Shown here piece after piece: positions 9,375-19,565 of a stretch of DNA of 64,000 nt. Position 1 is the stretch's first letter, and every line of letters starts with the position of its first letter. This stretch comes from Sphingomonas sp. Leaf34. Its GTDB lineage: Bacteria; Pseudomonadota; Alphaproteobacteria; Sphingomonadales; Sphingomonadaceae. The position numbers were made by a program, and so were the translations under genes. The stretch lies in contig NZ_LMLC01000001.1 of assembly GCF_001421805.1 (NCBI RefSeq), positions 1,105,982 to 1,169,981 of the forward strand, read 5' to 3'. The notes beneath the pieces are model-generated. The model searched no databases. It saw only the letters and a program-made list of their open reading frames with translations, and was not told the DNA's origin.

Positions 9375-9384
9375 GGGACGGGCG

Positions 9385-10404
9385 CTAGTTACGCCGGGCG
9401 ATCGCCTGCGATAGCGCGACGACCGCCGCCTCGGCGACCACCCCACCGGCATTGCCCGGCGCCATGATCGCACGCTCGGCCGTCCGGACCCTCTGGATCG
9501 CGGTCGCGAGCATGACGGGCGTCCAGCGGCGTAGCGAGCGCGCGGTGCTCGCCTCTTCCTTGAAGAACACGCGGTGCCGCTTCATCACCGCATCGACCGA
9601 CTCCCCGCGGTCGATCTCGCCGCGCATGTCGGCGAGCGCGATCAGGCGGCGGACGAGCTGGCGGAGCCACGGGATCGGCGACGTCCCCGCCTCTTCGAGC
9701 ACGGCCAGTTCGGCGCCGAGATCGTCGACGCGTCCCTCGATCACCGCATCGATTGCGCGGCTCATCTCCGCATCGCCGAGGTCGGCGCCGACCGCGTCAA
9801 GCGCGTGATGATCGAGGTCCACCGGCCGATCGGGGGCGGCGTCGAGGTAAAGCGCAAGCTTCTCGATCTCGCGAGAAATGACGGCGCGATCGCCGCCGGT
9901 CGTGTCGACCAGCCGTCGCGCGACGCCGGGGGCAGGGCGCAGCCCGTTCTCGCCCGCGATCGTCGTCGCCAGCCGCTCGGCATCCTGCGCGGTCGGCGCG
10001 TAGCAGGCGAACGCCATCGCGCGCGGCGAGTCGATCGCGAGCTTGACGATCTTCGCGGTCGACTTGACCGTCGGCGCGATCGCCACGACCGGGTTGCCGA
10101 CACGCTCTGCGGCCAGCAGGTTGGTGAACGCCTCAAGGCTTTCCTCGCCCGCCGATGCGACGCGGACGAACCGCGCTCCCGCGAACAGCGACAGCGAGGC
10201 GGCCTCGTCGGTCAGCCGGCCGGGATCACTCTTGAGTGTCGCGCCGTCGAGATCGACGCGCTCGGCATCCGCCCCCATCGCCTTGGCGAGCACGCGTGCG
10301 AGGTCGCTCGCGCCGGCCTCGTCGGGGCCGTGCAGCAGGTACAGGCGAACCTCCGACCCCGGTTTGGCCAGCGCACCGCGAATCTGGCCCGCGGACGCCT
10401 TCAC
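9385..10404 (-). CDS. holA: DNA polymerase III subunit delta
   Basis: The delta subunit is the wrench of the clamp loader that opens the beta sliding clamp. The 339-residue product has the HolA start ([23 protein letters not shown] opens the chain, with LLHGPDEAGA following) and an AAA+-like fold without functional Walker motifs. The helical C-terminal collar domain contains WLRQLVRRLIAL. It overlaps the 3' end of lptE by 4 nt and is the last gene of the minus-strand run DUF3576-leuS-lptE-holA, the usual order in alphaproteobacteria. Confidence 0.93.
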   Translation of the reverse strand: MKASAGQIRGALAKPGSEVRLYLLHGPDEAGASDLARVLAKAMGADAERVDLDGATLKSDPGRLTDEAASLSLFAGARFVRVASAGEESLEAFTNLLAAERVGNPVVAIAPTVKSTAKIVKLAIDSPRAMAFACYAPTAQDAERLATTIAGENGLRPAPGVARRLVDTTGGDRAVISREIEKLALYLDAAPDRPVDLDHHALDAVGADLGDAEMSRAIDAVIEGRVDDLGAELAVLEEAGTSPIPWLRQLVRRLIALADMRGEIDRGESVDAVMKRHRVFFKEEASTARSLRRWTPVMLATAIQRVRTAERAIMAPGNAGGVVAEAAVVALSQAIARRN

Positions 10405-10931
10405 TTCGCCGGCGCGGTGCCCTGCGCCGCGCCGACGGCAGGCGTATTGCGCGCGTACAGCGCGATGCGCGCGACGATCTGGTCGGCGACGATCTGCGAC
10501 AGGCGTTCGAGCGCGGTGTTCTCCGCCGCGATCGTCGCATATTCGGAGCGGACGACGTCGATGCCGGCATCCGAGCCCGCGGTGGCGTCGAGCAGAACCG
10601 AGCCGTCGCCGATCCGTACCAGCTGATAGCGCGCGCGCAGTGTCCGGCGTTCGCGCGAGACGCTGTCGTCGGTCCGCACGCCGAGCCCGCTAATCTGGTC
10701 GTCGAGGCGGATATCGATCCGGTACAGCGCCGGCGCGCCGTTCGAGGGCAGGCGATCTCTGAGAGCCGTCGCCATCAGCCAGCCGTTCTTGCCCGCGATC
10801 GGCGCGATCTCGACCTGGCCGAGCGCGCCCGCGACCGGACCGCTGCTGCCCCCCGCATAGAGCGGATGCAGCCCGCAGCCGGACAAGAGCGGTGCCAGCG
10901 CCAGCGCGCCGAGGATCGCCAGCCGCTTCAT
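10401..10931 (-). CDS. lptE: LPS-assembly lipoprotein LptE
   Basis: LptE plugs the LptD barrel that places lipopolysaccharide in the outer leaflet of the outer membrane. The 176-residue precursor has a lipoprotein signal ending in the lipobox LLSGC with the acylated Cys at about 19, followed by GLHPLYAGG, typical of alphaproteobacterial LptE. The remainder is a mixed alpha/beta domain of the right size. It overlaps leuS upstream and holA downstream by 4 nt each, an arrangement that also supports the name. Confidence 0.88.
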   Translation of the reverse strand: MKRLAILGALALAPLLSGCGLHPLYAGGSSGPVAGALGQVEIAPIAGKNGWLMATALRDRLPSNGAPALYRIDIRLDDQISGLGVRTDDSVSRERRTLRARYQLVRIGDGSVLLDATAGSDAGIDVVRSEYATIAAENTALERLSQIVADQIVARIALYARNTPAVGAAQGTAPAK

Positions 10932-13522
10932 GCGACGATGTTCACGAGACGGTCGGGCACGACGATCACTTTCCGGGGCGCTTTGCCCTCGAGCAGGCGG
11001 ACGATCTTCTCCGAGGCGAGCGCGGCCGCCTCGACCTCGTCCTTGGGCGCGCCCTTGGGGAACACCAGCGTATCGCGCAGCTTGCCGTTGACCTGCACCG
11101 CGATCGTGACCTCGTCGTCGACCAGCATCGCCGGATCGACGATCGGCCAGGCGGCGTCGGCGATCAGGCCGTCATTGCCCGCGGTCGCCCAGGCTTCCTC
11201 GGCGACGTGCGGGACCATCGGACTGACGAGCAGCAGCAAGGTCCGCACGGCCTGTTCGCGATCCGCGGAGGGTGCTGCCTTCTCGATCGCGCTGCACAGC
11301 GAATAGAGCCGCGCGACGGCCTTGTTGAACTGCAAGGCATTGATATCGCTCTCGATACCGACCGTGGTGCGATGGCACAGCTTGCGCAACGCCATGTCGT
11401 CTGGCCGAGTATAAGCCATCCCATCGTCAGCGGATAACGGAGGACTATCGACCTCTACGACGCGCCAGAGACGCTGGACGAACCGCCACGCACCTTCGAT
11501 GCCGGACTCGCTCCAGGGGAGATCGCGCTCGGGGGGCGAGTCGGAGAGCACGAACCAGCGCACCGCGTCGGCGCCGTATTGGTCGACGATCGGCTCGGGA
11601 TCGACGGTGTTCTTCTTCGACTTCGACATCTTCTGTACGCGACCAACGTCTATTTCGGTGCCGTCCAGCAATGTTGCGCCCGTCGGCGTTCGGATAATCT
11701 CAGCCGGAGAATAATACCAAGTGTGCGGTATTGGCTGACCCTCGTCATCAAGGGCGCCAGCCATCGAAAAGTGCGTACGCGAATACGTCTCGTGCGTGAC
11801 CATGCCTTGCGTGAACAGCCCGGCAAACGGCTCGGCGATGTCGAGCATGCCGATATGCTTCAGCGCGCGCGTCCAGAAGCGGGCGTACAGCAAGTGCAGG
11901 ATCGCATGCTCGACGCCGCCGATATACTGGTTGACCGGCAGCCACTTCTCCGCACCCGTCCGGTCGAACGGCTTGGCGTCCGGCTGGCTGGCGAAGCGGA
12001 TGAAATACCACGACGAATCAACGAACGTGTCGAGCGTATCGGTCTCGCGCCGCGCGTCACCGCCGCAGGACGGGCAGGGGACGTTCTTCCACGTAGGATG
12101 GCGATCGAGCGGGTTGCCGGGAATGTCGAAGCTGACGTCCTCAGGCAGGACGATCGGCAGCTGGTCCTTGGGCACCGGCACCGCGCCGCATGCGTCGCAG
12201 TGGATGATCGGGATCGGCGTGCCCCAATACCGCTGGCGGCTGACGCCCCAGTCGCGCAGGCGGAACACGGTCGTACCCTTGCCCCAGCCTTCGCCCTCCG
12301 CACGCTCGATCACGACGCGCTTGGCGTCCTCGATATCCATCCCGTCGAGGAAGTGCGAGTTCACCAGAGCGCCCGCACCCGTCCAGGCGGTGTCGCCAAC
12401 GAACACTGGCGCCCCGTCATCGCCTTCGGAGACGACGCGCTTGACCGGCAGGTCGTATTTGCGCGCAAAATCGAGATCGCGCTGGTCATGCGCGGGCACG
12501 CCGAACACCGCGCCCGTGCCGTATTCCATCAGCACGAAGTTCGCGATGTAGACGGGCAGCTCCCAGCTCGTGTCGAGCGGATGCGTCGCGCGGATCCCGG
12601 TGTCGAAGCCCAGCTTCTCCTGCGTGTCGAGCTCCGCCGCGGTGGTCCCGCCACGCTTGCACAGCTCGATGAACGCGGCCGCATCCGGGTTCGTCGCGGC
12701 GATCGCGCGCGCTATCGGATGATCCGCGGCGACCGCGACGAAGCTCGACCCGAACATCGTGTCGGGGCGCGTCGTGAACACCTCGACCGAGTCGATCCCC
12801 GTCGCATTGCCCGCCAGCGCGAACTTGAACTGCAACCCCTGGCTGCGGCCGATCCAGTTCTCCTGCATCAGCTTGACCTTGTCGGGCCAGTGCTCGAGCG
12901 CGCCGAGCCCGTCGACCAGGTCGTCGGCGAAGTCTGTGATCTTCAGGAACCACTGCGACAGCTTGCGCCGCTCGACCAGCGCGCCCGAGCGCCAGCCGCG
13001 CCCGTCGATCACCTGCTCGTTGGCGAGCACGGTCATGTCGACCGGATCCCAGTTGACCGCCGATTCCTTGCGGTAGACCAGCCCCGCGGCGAACAGGTCG
13101 AGGAACAGCGCCTGCTCGTGCCCGTAATAGTCAGGCTCGCACGTCGCCAGTTCGCGCGTCCAGTCGAGCGCGAAGCCCAGGCGCTTGAGCTGCGCCTTCA
13201 TCGTCGCGATGTTCGCGCGCGTCCAGCTGCCCGGGTGCACGCCCTTTTCCATCGCCGCATTCTCGGCGGGCATGCCGAACGCGTCCCAGCCCATCGGATG
13301 GAGCACTTCCATGCCCTTCATCCGACGGAACCGCGCGAGCACGTCGCCCATCGTGTAGTTCCGGACATGCCCCATGTGGATGCGCCCCGACGGATAGGGG
13401 AACATCTCGAGCACGTACGAACGCGGCTTGGTCGAAGAATCGTCAGCGGCGAACGTCTTGCGCTCGTCCCAGACCTTCTGCCACGCCGCGTCCGCCTTCA
13501 ACGCATTGAAACGCGACGCCAT
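10928..13522 (-). CDS. leuS: Leucyl-tRNA synthetase
   Basis: Class I aminoacyl-tRNA synthetase charging tRNA-Leu. The 864-residue enzyme has the HIGH-type motif HMGH at residues 49-52 and KMSKS at residues 631-635. It includes the large CP1 editing domain and a zinc-type cysteine cluster (CDACG and CPSCGG), followed by the anticodon-binding and C-terminal domains. Length is standard. It begins 10 nt after the DUF3576 lipoprotein gene and overlaps lptE by 4 nt. A long open frame on the opposite strand is a GC-codon shadow. Confidence 0.98.
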   Translation of the reverse strand: MASRFNALKADAAWQKVWDERKTFAADDSSTKPRSYVLEMFPYPSGRIHMGHVRNYTMGDVLARFRRMKGMEVLHPMGWDAFGMPAENAAMEKGVHPGSWTRANIATMKAQLKRLGFALDWTRELATCEPDYYGHEQALFLDLFAAGLVYRKESAVNWDPVDMTVLANEQVIDGRGWRSGALVERRKLSQWFLKITDFADDLVDGLGALEHWPDKVKLMQENWIGRSQGLQFKFALAGNATGIDSVEVFTTRPDTMFGSSFVAVAADHPIARAIAATNPDAAAFIELCKRGGTTAAELDTQEKLGFDTGIRATHPLDTSWELPVYIANFVLMEYGTGAVFGVPAHDQRDLDFARKYDLPVKRVVSEGDDGAPVFVGDTAWTGAGALVNSHFLDGMDIEDAKRVVIERAEGEGWGKGTTVFRLRDWGVSRQRYWGTPIPIIHCDACGAVPVPKDQLPIVLPEDVSFDIPGNPLDRHPTWKNVPCPSCGGDARRETDTLDTFVDSSWYFIRFASQPDAKPFDRTGAEKWLPVNQYIGGVEHAILHLLYARFWTRALKHIGMLDIAEPFAGLFTQGMVTHETYSRTHFSMAGALDDEGQPIPHTWYYSPAEIIRTPTGATLLDGTEIDVGRVQKMSKSKKNTVDPEPIVDQYGADAVRWFVLSDSPPERDLPWSESGIEGAWRFVQRLWRVVEVDSPPLSADDGMAYTRPDDMALRKLCHRTTVGIESDINALQFNKAVARLYSLCSAIEKAAPSADREQAVRTLLLLVSPMVPHVAEEAWATAGNDGLIADAAWPIVDPAMLVDDEVTIAVQVNGKLRDTLVFPKGAPKDEVEAAALASEKIVRLLEGKAPRKVIVVPDRLVNIVA

Positions 13523-13532
13523 GAGTGTGTCC

Positions 13533-13964
13533 TCAGCCCGCGATCGAGGCGCGACGCAGGTCGCGGGCCTTGGTCAGGATGATATCCTCGAGCTTCTGCG
13601 TCGTCGCGGCCTGGACCGGCGCCGACACCCACTGGCCGCGCAGGTTCACTTCACGCAACGCAGCCACGCGCAGCGCATCGGCGCGCAGATCCTGATCGAG
13701 GATCGACACCGTCACCTTCATCCGCTCGGTCGGGGTCTGCGGGTTGATGTACCAGTCGGTCACGATCACGCCGCCATTGGAATCGGTCTGGAGCAGCGGC
13801 ATGAAGCCGAGCGTATCGAGGCTCGCGCGCCACAGATAGCTGTTGACGCCGATCGTCGTGATCTTCGACGCGGCAAGATCCGCCTTCGGACGCGCGGAAC
13901 TGCCGCCGCATGCGACGAGGGGCAGGGCAAACAGCACGACTGCGATACGCGAGCGGCGGAACAT
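13533..13964 (-). CDS. DUF3576 domain lipoprotein
   Basis: A 143-residue predicted lipoprotein of the alphaproteobacterial DUF3576 family. The signal segment [19 protein letters not shown] ends in the lipobox LVAC, and residues such as [16 protein letters not shown] are typical of the family. The ATG at 13964 has an AGG nine bases upstream; ATGs at 13970 and 13973 are possible. It heads the operon with leuS, lptE and holA, and its envelope location fits with lptE. The precise role is unknown. Confidence 0.85.
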   Translation of the reverse strand: MFRRSRIAVVLFALPLVACGGSSARPKADLAASKITTIGVNSYLWRASLDTLGFMPLLQTDSNGGVIVTDWYINPQTPTERMKVTVSILDQDLRADALRVAALREVNLRGQWVSAPVQAATTQKLEDIILTKARDLRRASIAG

Positions 13965-14256
13965 GGGCATCATCCTGGCAAGAAAATCAGCCCTTGCTCT
14001 ACAGGCGTGCCCGCGCGCCCGCAAGCAGACGCCCGCATCCGCCGACGAGCGCCCGAGCGGGTACCGCTTGGGCAGCGGAACACCCTGCGATCGGCAGCGC
14101 TAACGCGGCGATCTGTGTGCTGATTGCAACACTGTCGGACAATTCGGTGACGAAGGGGGAGAATGCGCAGGCCTGCGCCCTTTGCTATGGATCAATTCAT
14201 GTTAGGTGCTGTTTAACAGGATCCGATTACGGGATTCGAAGGACAGATTCGTTGTG

Positions 14257-14964
14257 ATGACGCGTGGGGGAATAGTCGGGGTGATTGCCGGGGCGCTTGT
14301 CGCCACCGCCGCGATCGTCGCGCCCGCGTTCGGCGCCAGCGAACAGCCCGCGCGGATCGCCAAGCGTAGTGTTGCCGCCGTGCGCGGTATCGGCTCGTTC
14401 ACCCCCGCCGCCGCCGACCCCCGCCTTGCCGCGATGTTCGCGCGCGGTGGCTTCGACGCCGGCAGCTTCCGCTTCACGCCTGCCGAAACGCGGCAGGACA
14501 ACCGCGCGGTGACCGTCGCGGTCCGTGCGCAGACCAACCGCGGCATCGCCAATACGGCCAGCCTCGCCTCGACGACGCCGACCGTCGGCATCGCGCCGAT
14601 CGCCTACAGCCTCGGCATGTCGGTCGGCTGGAAGCGGTTCGCGATCTCGGGTGACGTGAACAAGCTCGATCTCGGCGGCCTGCCAGGCAGCCGTCAGGCG
14701 GCCGATCTGGCGATCAGCTACAGCGCCAAGCGGTTCAGTGGCACCGTCAAGGCTGCGGCCGATCGTCCGCTGGCGAACACGCCGCACCTGATCGAGGAAA
14801 TGCCGAGCTACTCGGTCGATCTCGGCGGCTCCTATTCGCTGACGCGCAACTTGGCCGTGACCGCCGGCGTCCGCTATCGCTCGGACCGCGAGCGCTTCGT
14901 GAAGGTCGACGACGATCGCCGCGACAGCCAGGCCGTGTATCTGGGCACCGCCTTCCGCTTCTAA
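14257..14964 (+). CDS. Predicted outer-membrane beta-barrel protein (porin-like)
   Basis: A protein of about 235 residues with a signal peptide (GGIVGVIAGALVATAAIVAPAF, cleavage near FGA-SEQ). Its C-terminal half alternates polar and nonpolar residues (YSLGMSVGWKRFAISGDV, GGSYSLTRNLAVTAGVRYR) and ends in aromatic Phe (YLGTAFRF), the usual barrel signal. The frame is open to a GTG at 14206; I chose the ATG at 14257 because it gives a clean signal peptide, with GAAGGA upstream. It stands alone with about 240 bp of upstream DNA. It seems conserved in sphingomonads; no function is known. Confidence 0.72.
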   Translation: MTRGGIVGVIAGALVATAAIVAPAFGASEQPARIAKRSVAAVRGIGSFTPAAADPRLAAMFARGGFDAGSFRFTPAETRQDNRAVTVAVRAQTNRGIANTASLASTTPTVGIAPIAYSLGMSVGWKRFAISGDVNKLDLGGLPGSRQAADLAISYSAKRFSGTVKAAADRPLANTPHLIEEMPSYSVDLGGSYSLTRNLAVTAGVRYRSDRERFVKVDDDRRDSQAVYLGTAFRF

Positions 14965-15039
14965 ACGCCGTGACGATGGCTTGCCGAGAGTATGCCGGCC
15001 ACAGAACGATCCCGCGTCACTTCACCCTAACTCCTCACT

Positions 15040-15120
15040 CCAGCAAAGCTGGGGTATCCCTCGTGGCTCGCGACACCCGCCAAACGCCAAGATCCCAGCG
15101 TGCGCTGGGATGACGGGGGA
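15040..15120. repeat. Degenerate REP-like sequence
   Basis: The gap between the barrel gene and the ThiE-like gene has small inverted motifs (CCAGCAAAGCTGG and CCCAGCGTGCGCTGGG) and ends in GGATGACGGGGGAGG, the same tail seen beside other REP-like elements here. It is probably a decayed copy. Confidence 0.45.
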
Positions 15121-15158
15121 GGGGGCTCGCCGCTAGCAGCCGACGACCTCGCCCGACC

Positions 15159-15677
15159 CTAGCGGATCCACGCGTCGATCGCGGCCCAGCCGTTGAACCC
15201 GAACCGTCGGATCCGCCGCCACCGCGCCGCGTCCATCCCGCCGAGCGCAATGACCATCATGCCAAGCCCGCGCGCGATCCGCATCGTCCGCGCCGGACCC
15301 AACCCGGCCGCGCCGTCATGCGATCGCGTGGCGTAGACGGGCGACACGAACAGCGCATTGGCACCCGCGCGCAGGCCTGCCAGGGCTTCGGTCCGGCAAT
15401 GCGCCGGCCACGTCCTGATCCCGCATGTGCGTGCACGACCATGAGCGCCGTCGGCGCGTATCGCAGAGATCCCGGCCACCACCAGCACCAGCCGCCGCGC
15501 GTGCGCCAGCCGCCGAACACGCCGCAGCAGCACGCGTCGCGCCGCCGCCGGGGTTGCGTAATGCCGAAACACCACCCCCGATCCGGGCGGCAATCGCCGG
15601 AGCGCGGGCCACAAGGCGTCGCCCATCCGCTCGTCGGTCATCAACCAGCGTTCGGGGATGGGCTTTCGAACCGACAC
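15159..15677 (-). CDS. Thiamine phosphate synthase (ThiE/TenI)-like protein
   Basis: A TIM-barrel protein of about 172 residues resembling thiamine-phosphate synthase/TenI proteins. RWLMTDERMGDALWPAL opens the fold, and ALFVSPVYATRSHDGAAGLG resembles the phosphate-loop region of ThiE. VIALGGMDAARWRRIRRFGFNGWAAID matches the final strand-loop segment. It is shorter than classical ThiE (about 210), so it may be a degenerate or regulatory TenI-type protein rather than the enzyme. The start is uncertain: GTG at 15677 has AGG upstream, and ATG at 15641 is an alternative. It diverges from yggS. Confidence 0.68.
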   Translation of the reverse strand: MSVRKPIPERWLMTDERMGDALWPALRRLPPGSGVVFRHYATPAAARRVLLRRVRRLAHARRLVLVVAGISAIRADGAHGRARTCGIRTWPAHCRTEALAGLRAGANALFVSPVYATRSHDGAAGLGPARTMRIARGLGMMVIALGGMDAARWRRIRRFGFNGWAAIDAWIR

Positions 15678-15699
15678 GTCGCTGCCTATAGCGCGGGCC

Positions 15700-16374
15700 A
15701 TGACATCTGACGACACCACGCCGCTCGAGTCCATCCGCACGCGGATCGCCAAGGCCGCCGACATCGCCGATCGCCGCGTGACCGACGTCACGCTGATCGC
15801 GGTTTCCAAGACGCACTCCGCCGACGCGATCGCGCCGCTGCTCGAACAGGGCCAGCGTGTGTTCGGCGAAAACCGCGTTCAGGAGGCGGCGGAGAAATGG
15901 CCCGCCCTGCGCGCGGCCTATCCCGACGTCGAACTCCATTTGATCGGCCAGCTCCAGTCGAACAAGGCCGCCGAGGCTGTCGCGCTGTTCGACTGCATCC
16001 ACGCGGTCGATCGCCCCTCGCTGGTCGAGGCGCTGGGCAAGGCGATGGCCGCGGGCGATCGCCGTCCCGACTGTTTCCTCCAGGTCAATATCGGCGACGA
16101 ACCGCAAAAGGGCGGTTGCGCGATCGCCGAGCTGCCCGCGCTGCTCGAAAAGGCGCGCGCCGCCGGGCTGCCGATCGCCGGCCTCATGTGCCTGCCGCCC
16201 GCCGATATCGAGCCGGCACCCTATTTCGCGCTCCTCGCCAAGCTCGCACGCGACCACGGGCTGACCGGGCTCAGCATGGGGATGTCCGACGATTTCGAGA
16301 CCGCGGTGACGATCGGCGCGACGCATGTCCGCATCGGCAGCGCGCTGTTCGGTGCTCGGGGCGTCGCGGCATGA
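15700..16374 (+). CDS. YggS-family pyridoxal phosphate homeostasis protein
   Basis: A 224-residue PLP-binding protein of the YggS/PROSC family, which buffers free vitamin B6 and affects amino- and keto-acid balance. The PLP lysine lies in LIAVSKTH at about residue 37. FGENRVQEA and LHLIGQLQSNK are family signatures, and GLSMGMSDDFETAVTIGATHVRIG is the C-terminal phosphate-binding segment. The start at 15700 is the second in-frame ATG; an upstream ATG at 15658 would overlap the divergent gene. Its stop overlaps the HAD gene by ATGA. Confidence 0.93.
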   Translation: MTSDDTTPLESIRTRIAKAADIADRRVTDVTLIAVSKTHSADAIAPLLEQGQRVFGENRVQEAAEKWPALRAAYPDVELHLIGQLQSNKAAEAVALFDCIHAVDRPSLVEALGKAMAAGDRRPDCFLQVNIGDEPQKGGCAIAELPALLEKARAAGLPIAGLMCLPPADIEPAPYFALLAKLARDHGLTGLSMGMSDDFETAVTIGATHVRIGSALFGARGVAA

Positions 16375-17033
16375 AATTCGACGCGCTGCTGTTCGACTTC
16401 GACGGCGTCCTGATCGACAGCGAAGCGGTCGGCAACCGCCACATTGCGGAGTGGCTCACTGCCGCCGGGCATCCGACCACCGCCGAGGAGTCGATGGCGA
16501 ACTTCATGGGGCTCGCCGGGCCGCAGTTCATCGACGCGATCGAGCGCTGGATCGACCGGCCGCTGCCCGACGAGTTCTACGCCGCACGGCAGGCCGAGGA
16601 CGCGCGTGTCATGGCCGCGGGCGTCGACGCGATCGAGGGGGCGGTGGCGTTCGTCCGGTCGCTCCCCGCCGACCTGCCCAAGGCGATCGTCTCGTCGAGC
16701 CCGGTCAGCTGGATCGCGCGGCATCTCGAGCATATCGGCCTGCGCGACGCGTTCGGCGATCATCTCTACAGCGGCCGCGAACATGTGACGAACGGCAAGC
16801 CCGCGCCCGACCTGTACCTGTTCGGCGCGCGCCAGCTCGGCGTCGACATCGCACGGACCGCGATCCTCGAGGATTCGCCCGTCGGCGCGACCGGCGCGGT
16901 GGCGTCTGGCGGCTATGTCATCGGCCTGTCCGCCGGCTCTCATTGCAACGTAGACCATGGCGCACGACTGAAGGCGATCGGCGTCGACGCGCTGGCCGAC
17001 AGCTTCGACGACGTCGCGCGACTGCTGGGATAA
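16371..17033 (+). CDS. HAD-family hydrolase (beta-phosphoglucomutase-like)
   Basis: A 220-residue haloacid-dehalogenase phosphatase. Motif I is LLFDFDGVLIDSE at residues 5-17 with the nucleophile Asp at 9 and acid/base Asp at 11. Motif II is IVSSSP, motif III the Lys in NGKPAPD, and motif IV ILEDSPVGATGA. The helical cap between motifs I and II is of the C1 type seen in phosphoglycolate phosphatases and beta-phosphoglucomutases. It overlaps yggS by 4 nt. The substrate cannot be told from the sequence. Confidence 0.88.
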   Translation: MKFDALLFDFDGVLIDSEAVGNRHIAEWLTAAGHPTTAEESMANFMGLAGPQFIDAIERWIDRPLPDEFYAARQAEDARVMAAGVDAIEGAVAFVRSLPADLPKAIVSSSPVSWIARHLEHIGLRDAFGDHLYSGREHVTNGKPAPDLYLFGARQLGVDIARTAILEDSPVGATGAVASGGYVIGLSAGSHCNVDHGARLKAIGVDALADSFDDVARLLG

Positions 17034-17084
17034 GCTCGCCCCGGTTCTTGACGTCGGGGACAAGCCAGCCAGTGATAGCTACCC

Positions 17085-17182
17085 CCCCGGCGAAGGCCGG
17101 GGTCCAGTCGGGGAACGGCAAAAACGGCGGACGGACCTTCGTTACATCGGCCTTCCCAACTGGACCCCGGCCTTCGCCGGGG
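17085..17182. repeat. REP-like element with 24-bp perfect arms
   Basis: Arms 17085-17108 and 17159-17182 are exact reverse complements (core CCCCGGCGAAGGCCGGGG) around a 50-nt centre. It lies between the HAD gene and the convergent DUF218 gene. Confidence 0.88.
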
Positions 17183-17230
17183 AGGTGCTGGCTTGAGGAC
17201 GACGCAAACGCAACGCGTCCGCGGTGGCGG

Positions 17231-17707
17231 TTAGCCCCGCTTGCGCCGCCAGATCGCCCCGATCCCCGCGACCAGGTCATACGGAATCGCCGCCGCCTCT
17301 CGAGTCCGCATCTTCAGCTGATACCGACGGCTCCCCCCATGCGGCACATGGATCGCGCTCGCGGGCATCCCCAGCATCGTGAACAGCATGCGGATCCGCG
17401 GCTGGTGATAGCCGTCGGTACAGATCATGCACTGCGCATAGTCGCCCGCACGCGCGAACGCGGTCGCGGCGACCACGCTCTGCAACGTATCGACGCTCGC
17501 CTCGTCGAGATGGATCCGCGACCGGTCGACCGTCTCGGCCAGCATGTCCGCCATCACCGACGCCTCGGACGGCCCGTGCGTCCCCTTGGCGCCCGAGCAG
17601 AACAGGTCCGCATCGACATAGCGCGCCGCCGCCGCCGCCGCGAATGCGATCCGCCGCGCGAGCGTCGGGCTCGGGCTGCCGTCGGGACGGACCGCCGCGC
17701 CGAACAC
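17231..17707 (-). CDS. DUF218 (YdcF/ElyC-like) domain protein, start uncertain
   Basis: A protein of about 158 residues of the DUF218 family, which includes YdcF, SanA and ElyC. These are linked to envelope polysaccharide and peptidoglycan metabolism. VFGAAVRPDGSPSPTLARR is the typical first strand and loop. The first usable codon is GTG at 17707, but the strand's preceding residues (RLIVV) are encoded just upstream with no ATG, GTG or TTG. A rare start, or one overlapping the ribA stop, is therefore possible. It follows ribA on the same strand. Confidence 0.75.
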   Translation of the reverse strand: MFGAAVRPDGSPSPTLARRIAFAAAAAARYVDADLFCSGAKGTHGPSEASVMADMLAETVDRSRIHLDEASVDTLQSVVAATAFARAGDYAQCMICTDGYHQPRIRMLFTMLGMPASAIHVPHGGSRRYQLKMRTREAAAIPYDLVAGIGAIWRRKRG

Positions 17708-17739
17708 GACGATCAGGCGTCTGGAAGGAGAAATGTCGG

Positions 17740-18786
17740 TCAGAACTGGTGCCCCGTGCGATCGCGTTTCGTCGCGAGATACTGCGCGTTATGCGGATTG
17801 GATGGCAGGAAATGCGGCACGCGCTCGATCACCGTCACACCCGCCGCCGCCAGCCCGGCGACCTTGGCCGGGTTGTTCGTCAGCAACCGCACGTCGCGCT
17901 GCCCGAGCAAAGTCAGCATCCGCGCCGCCACGCCGAAATCGCGCGCATCGACCGCAAAGCCCAGCCGCGTGTTCGCATCGACCGTATCATAGCCCTGGTC
18001 CTGCAACGCATAGGCGCGCAGCTTGTTGACCAGCCCGATCCCGCGCCCTTCCTGCCGCAGGTAGAGCAGGATGCCCCAACCACTGTCGCGAATCGCGTGA
18101 ATCGCGGCGTGCAGCTGCGGCCCGCAATCGCATTTCAGGCTGCCGAGCACGTCGCCCGTCAGGCACTCGCTATGCAGCCGGACCAGCGGCGGCTCGCCAT
18201 TGGGTTGGCCGATCAGCAACGCGATATGCTCGTCGCCGCTTTCGGGGCTGCGGAATGCGACGATCTCCGCATCCTCCGCGCCCTCGACCGGCAGCCGCGC
18301 GCGCGTCGCGAGCGTCAGGCGGGCCGCGTCCTCATGCGCGTCGATGTCGGCGCGCGCGATCGCGACCTCGGGCTCGCCGGTGCCGAGGAAGAAGGCTGGC
18401 AGCAGCCCGGCGATCCGCGCGAGCCGCAGCGCTGCCGCGGCCGCCTCGGAATTGGCCACCGGGATCGTCCGGAACGGCCCCTTCATCGGCGTCGCCAGGT
18501 CGAACTGCGGATCGGCCAGCGCCGTCGCCGCGGCAAAGTCGATCCACGGCGCGCGATCGACCAGCACGGGCTCGGTCGGATCCGCCGCGGCGAGCTGGTT
18601 CGCCAGCTTCAACGTCGCAGCACGCCCCGACGAGATCAGCACGCCACCCGTCGCGTCCGGATCGAACGCCGCCAGCCGCGTCGGATCCGCCGTCTCGACC
18701 GCGAGCAGGACCAGGCCGTCGATCGCGATCGGCCACCCGCGCCGCAACGCGTCCACCGCGCGGGCCGCAGCACGCGGATCGCTCAA
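17740..18786 (-). CDS. ribA: GTP cyclohydrolase II
   Basis: Catalyses the first step of riboflavin synthesis, from GTP to the diaminopyrimidine, formate and pyrophosphate. The catalytic domain in the C-terminal half has the zinc site [17 protein letters not shown] and the motif [11 protein letters not shown]. An N-terminal region of about 150 residues precedes it, as in many alphaproteobacterial RibA proteins, without the acidic signature of a DHBP synthase. The start is taken as TTG at 18786, which overlaps the xth stop as TTGA; no ATG is suitably placed. It is coupled to xth. Confidence 0.9.
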   Translation of the reverse strand: MSDPRAAARAVDALRRGWPIAIDGLVLLAVETADPTRLAAFDPDATGGVLISSGRAATLKLANQLAAADPTEPVLVDRAPWIDFAAATALADPQFDLATPMKGPFRTIPVANSEAAAAALRLARIAGLLPAFFLGTGEPEVAIARADIDAHEDAARLTLATRARLPVEGAEDAEIVAFRSPESGDEHIALLIGQPNGEPPLVRLHSECLTGDVLGSLKCDCGPQLHAAIHAIRDSGWGILLYLRQEGRGIGLVNKLRAYALQDQGYDTVDANTRLGFAVDARDFGVAARMLTLLGQRDVRLLTNNPAKVAGLAAAGVTVIERVPHFLPSNPHNAQYLATKRDRTGHQF

Positions 18787-19565
18787 AACGCGAACTCGGT
18801 CAGGATCGGGATGTGGTCGGACGGCTTGAGCCAGCTGCGGCACCGCTCATACACATGGTGCTCCACCGCCGCCTCCGCGGCCGTACCGGTCGCCCACATG
18901 TGATCGAGCCGCCGCCCGCGATCCGACGCTTCCCAGTCCTTTGCGCGGTAGCTCCACCAGGTGTAGAGCCGCGCGGGCGCCGGATGAAAGCGGCGACCAA
19001 GATCGACCCAGTCGCCCGCCGCCTGCAACCGGGCGAGCGCTTCGACCTCGATCGGCGTATGGCTGACGACGTCGAGCAACTGCTTGTGGCTCCAGACGTC
19101 CGATTCGAGCGGCGCAATGTTGAAATCGCCGACCAGGATCGATGGCCCCGCGAGCGTCTCCGACCAGGTCGTCATCCGCTCGAGGAAATCGAGCTTCTGG
19201 CCGAATTTGGGGTTCGCCTCGCGGTCGGGCACGTCGCCGCCGGCGGGAATGTAGACATTCTCGAGCCGGACGCCGTTGGGAAGCCGGACGCCGACATGGC
19301 GCGCCTCGCTGTTCCCCTGCCAGTCGAACCGGTCGTCCTCGACGATCGGCACGCGGCTGAGAATCGCGACGCCGTGGTGCATCCGCTGGCCGTGCAGGAC
19401 GATGTGCTCATAGCCCAGCGCGCGGAACGCCTCGAACGGGAAGTCGCCGTCGATGACCTTGGTTTCCTGCAGGCACAGGATGTCGGGTTGCTCGTCGCGC
19501 AGAAACTGTTCGACGATGGCGATCCGGAACCGGACCGAGTTGATGTTCCAGGAGGCGATTTTCAC
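18783..19565 (-). CDS. xth: Exodeoxyribonuclease III
   Basis: A 260-residue AP endonuclease and 3' exonuclease of base-excision repair. Family motifs are [13 protein letters not shown] at the start, ILCLQETKV with the metal-binding Glu, [17 protein letters not shown] and the closing SDHIPI with the catalytic Asp-His pair. The start is GTG at 19565, matching the usual beginning of the family; the open frame extends further upstream but without similarity. It is coupled by a 4-nt overlap to ribA. Confidence 0.95.
   Translation of the reverse strand: MKIASWNINSVRFRIAIVEQFLRDEQPDILCLQETKVIDGDFPFEAFRALGYEHIVLHGQRMHHGVAILSRVPIVEDDRFDWQGNSEARHVGVRLPNGVRLENVYIPAGGDVPDREANPKFGQKLDFLERMTTWSETLAGPSILVGDFNIAPLESDVWSHKQLLDVVSHTPIEVEALARLQAAGDWVDLGRRFHPAPARLYTWWSYRAKDWEASDRGRRLDHMWATGTAAEAAVEHHVYERCRSWLKPSDHIPILTEFAF

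Noticed and set aside
11579..13582. Long plus-strand open frame of 667 codons opposite leuS
   Set aside because: It mirrors leuS codons, is Arg/Asp-rich without protein-like pattern, and leuS is certain.
17733..18029. Plus-strand frame with an excellent ribosome site (GGAAGGAG) opposite ribA
   Set aside because: The protein is Pro/Ala/Arg-rich shadow sequence and lies fully inside ribA on the other strand.
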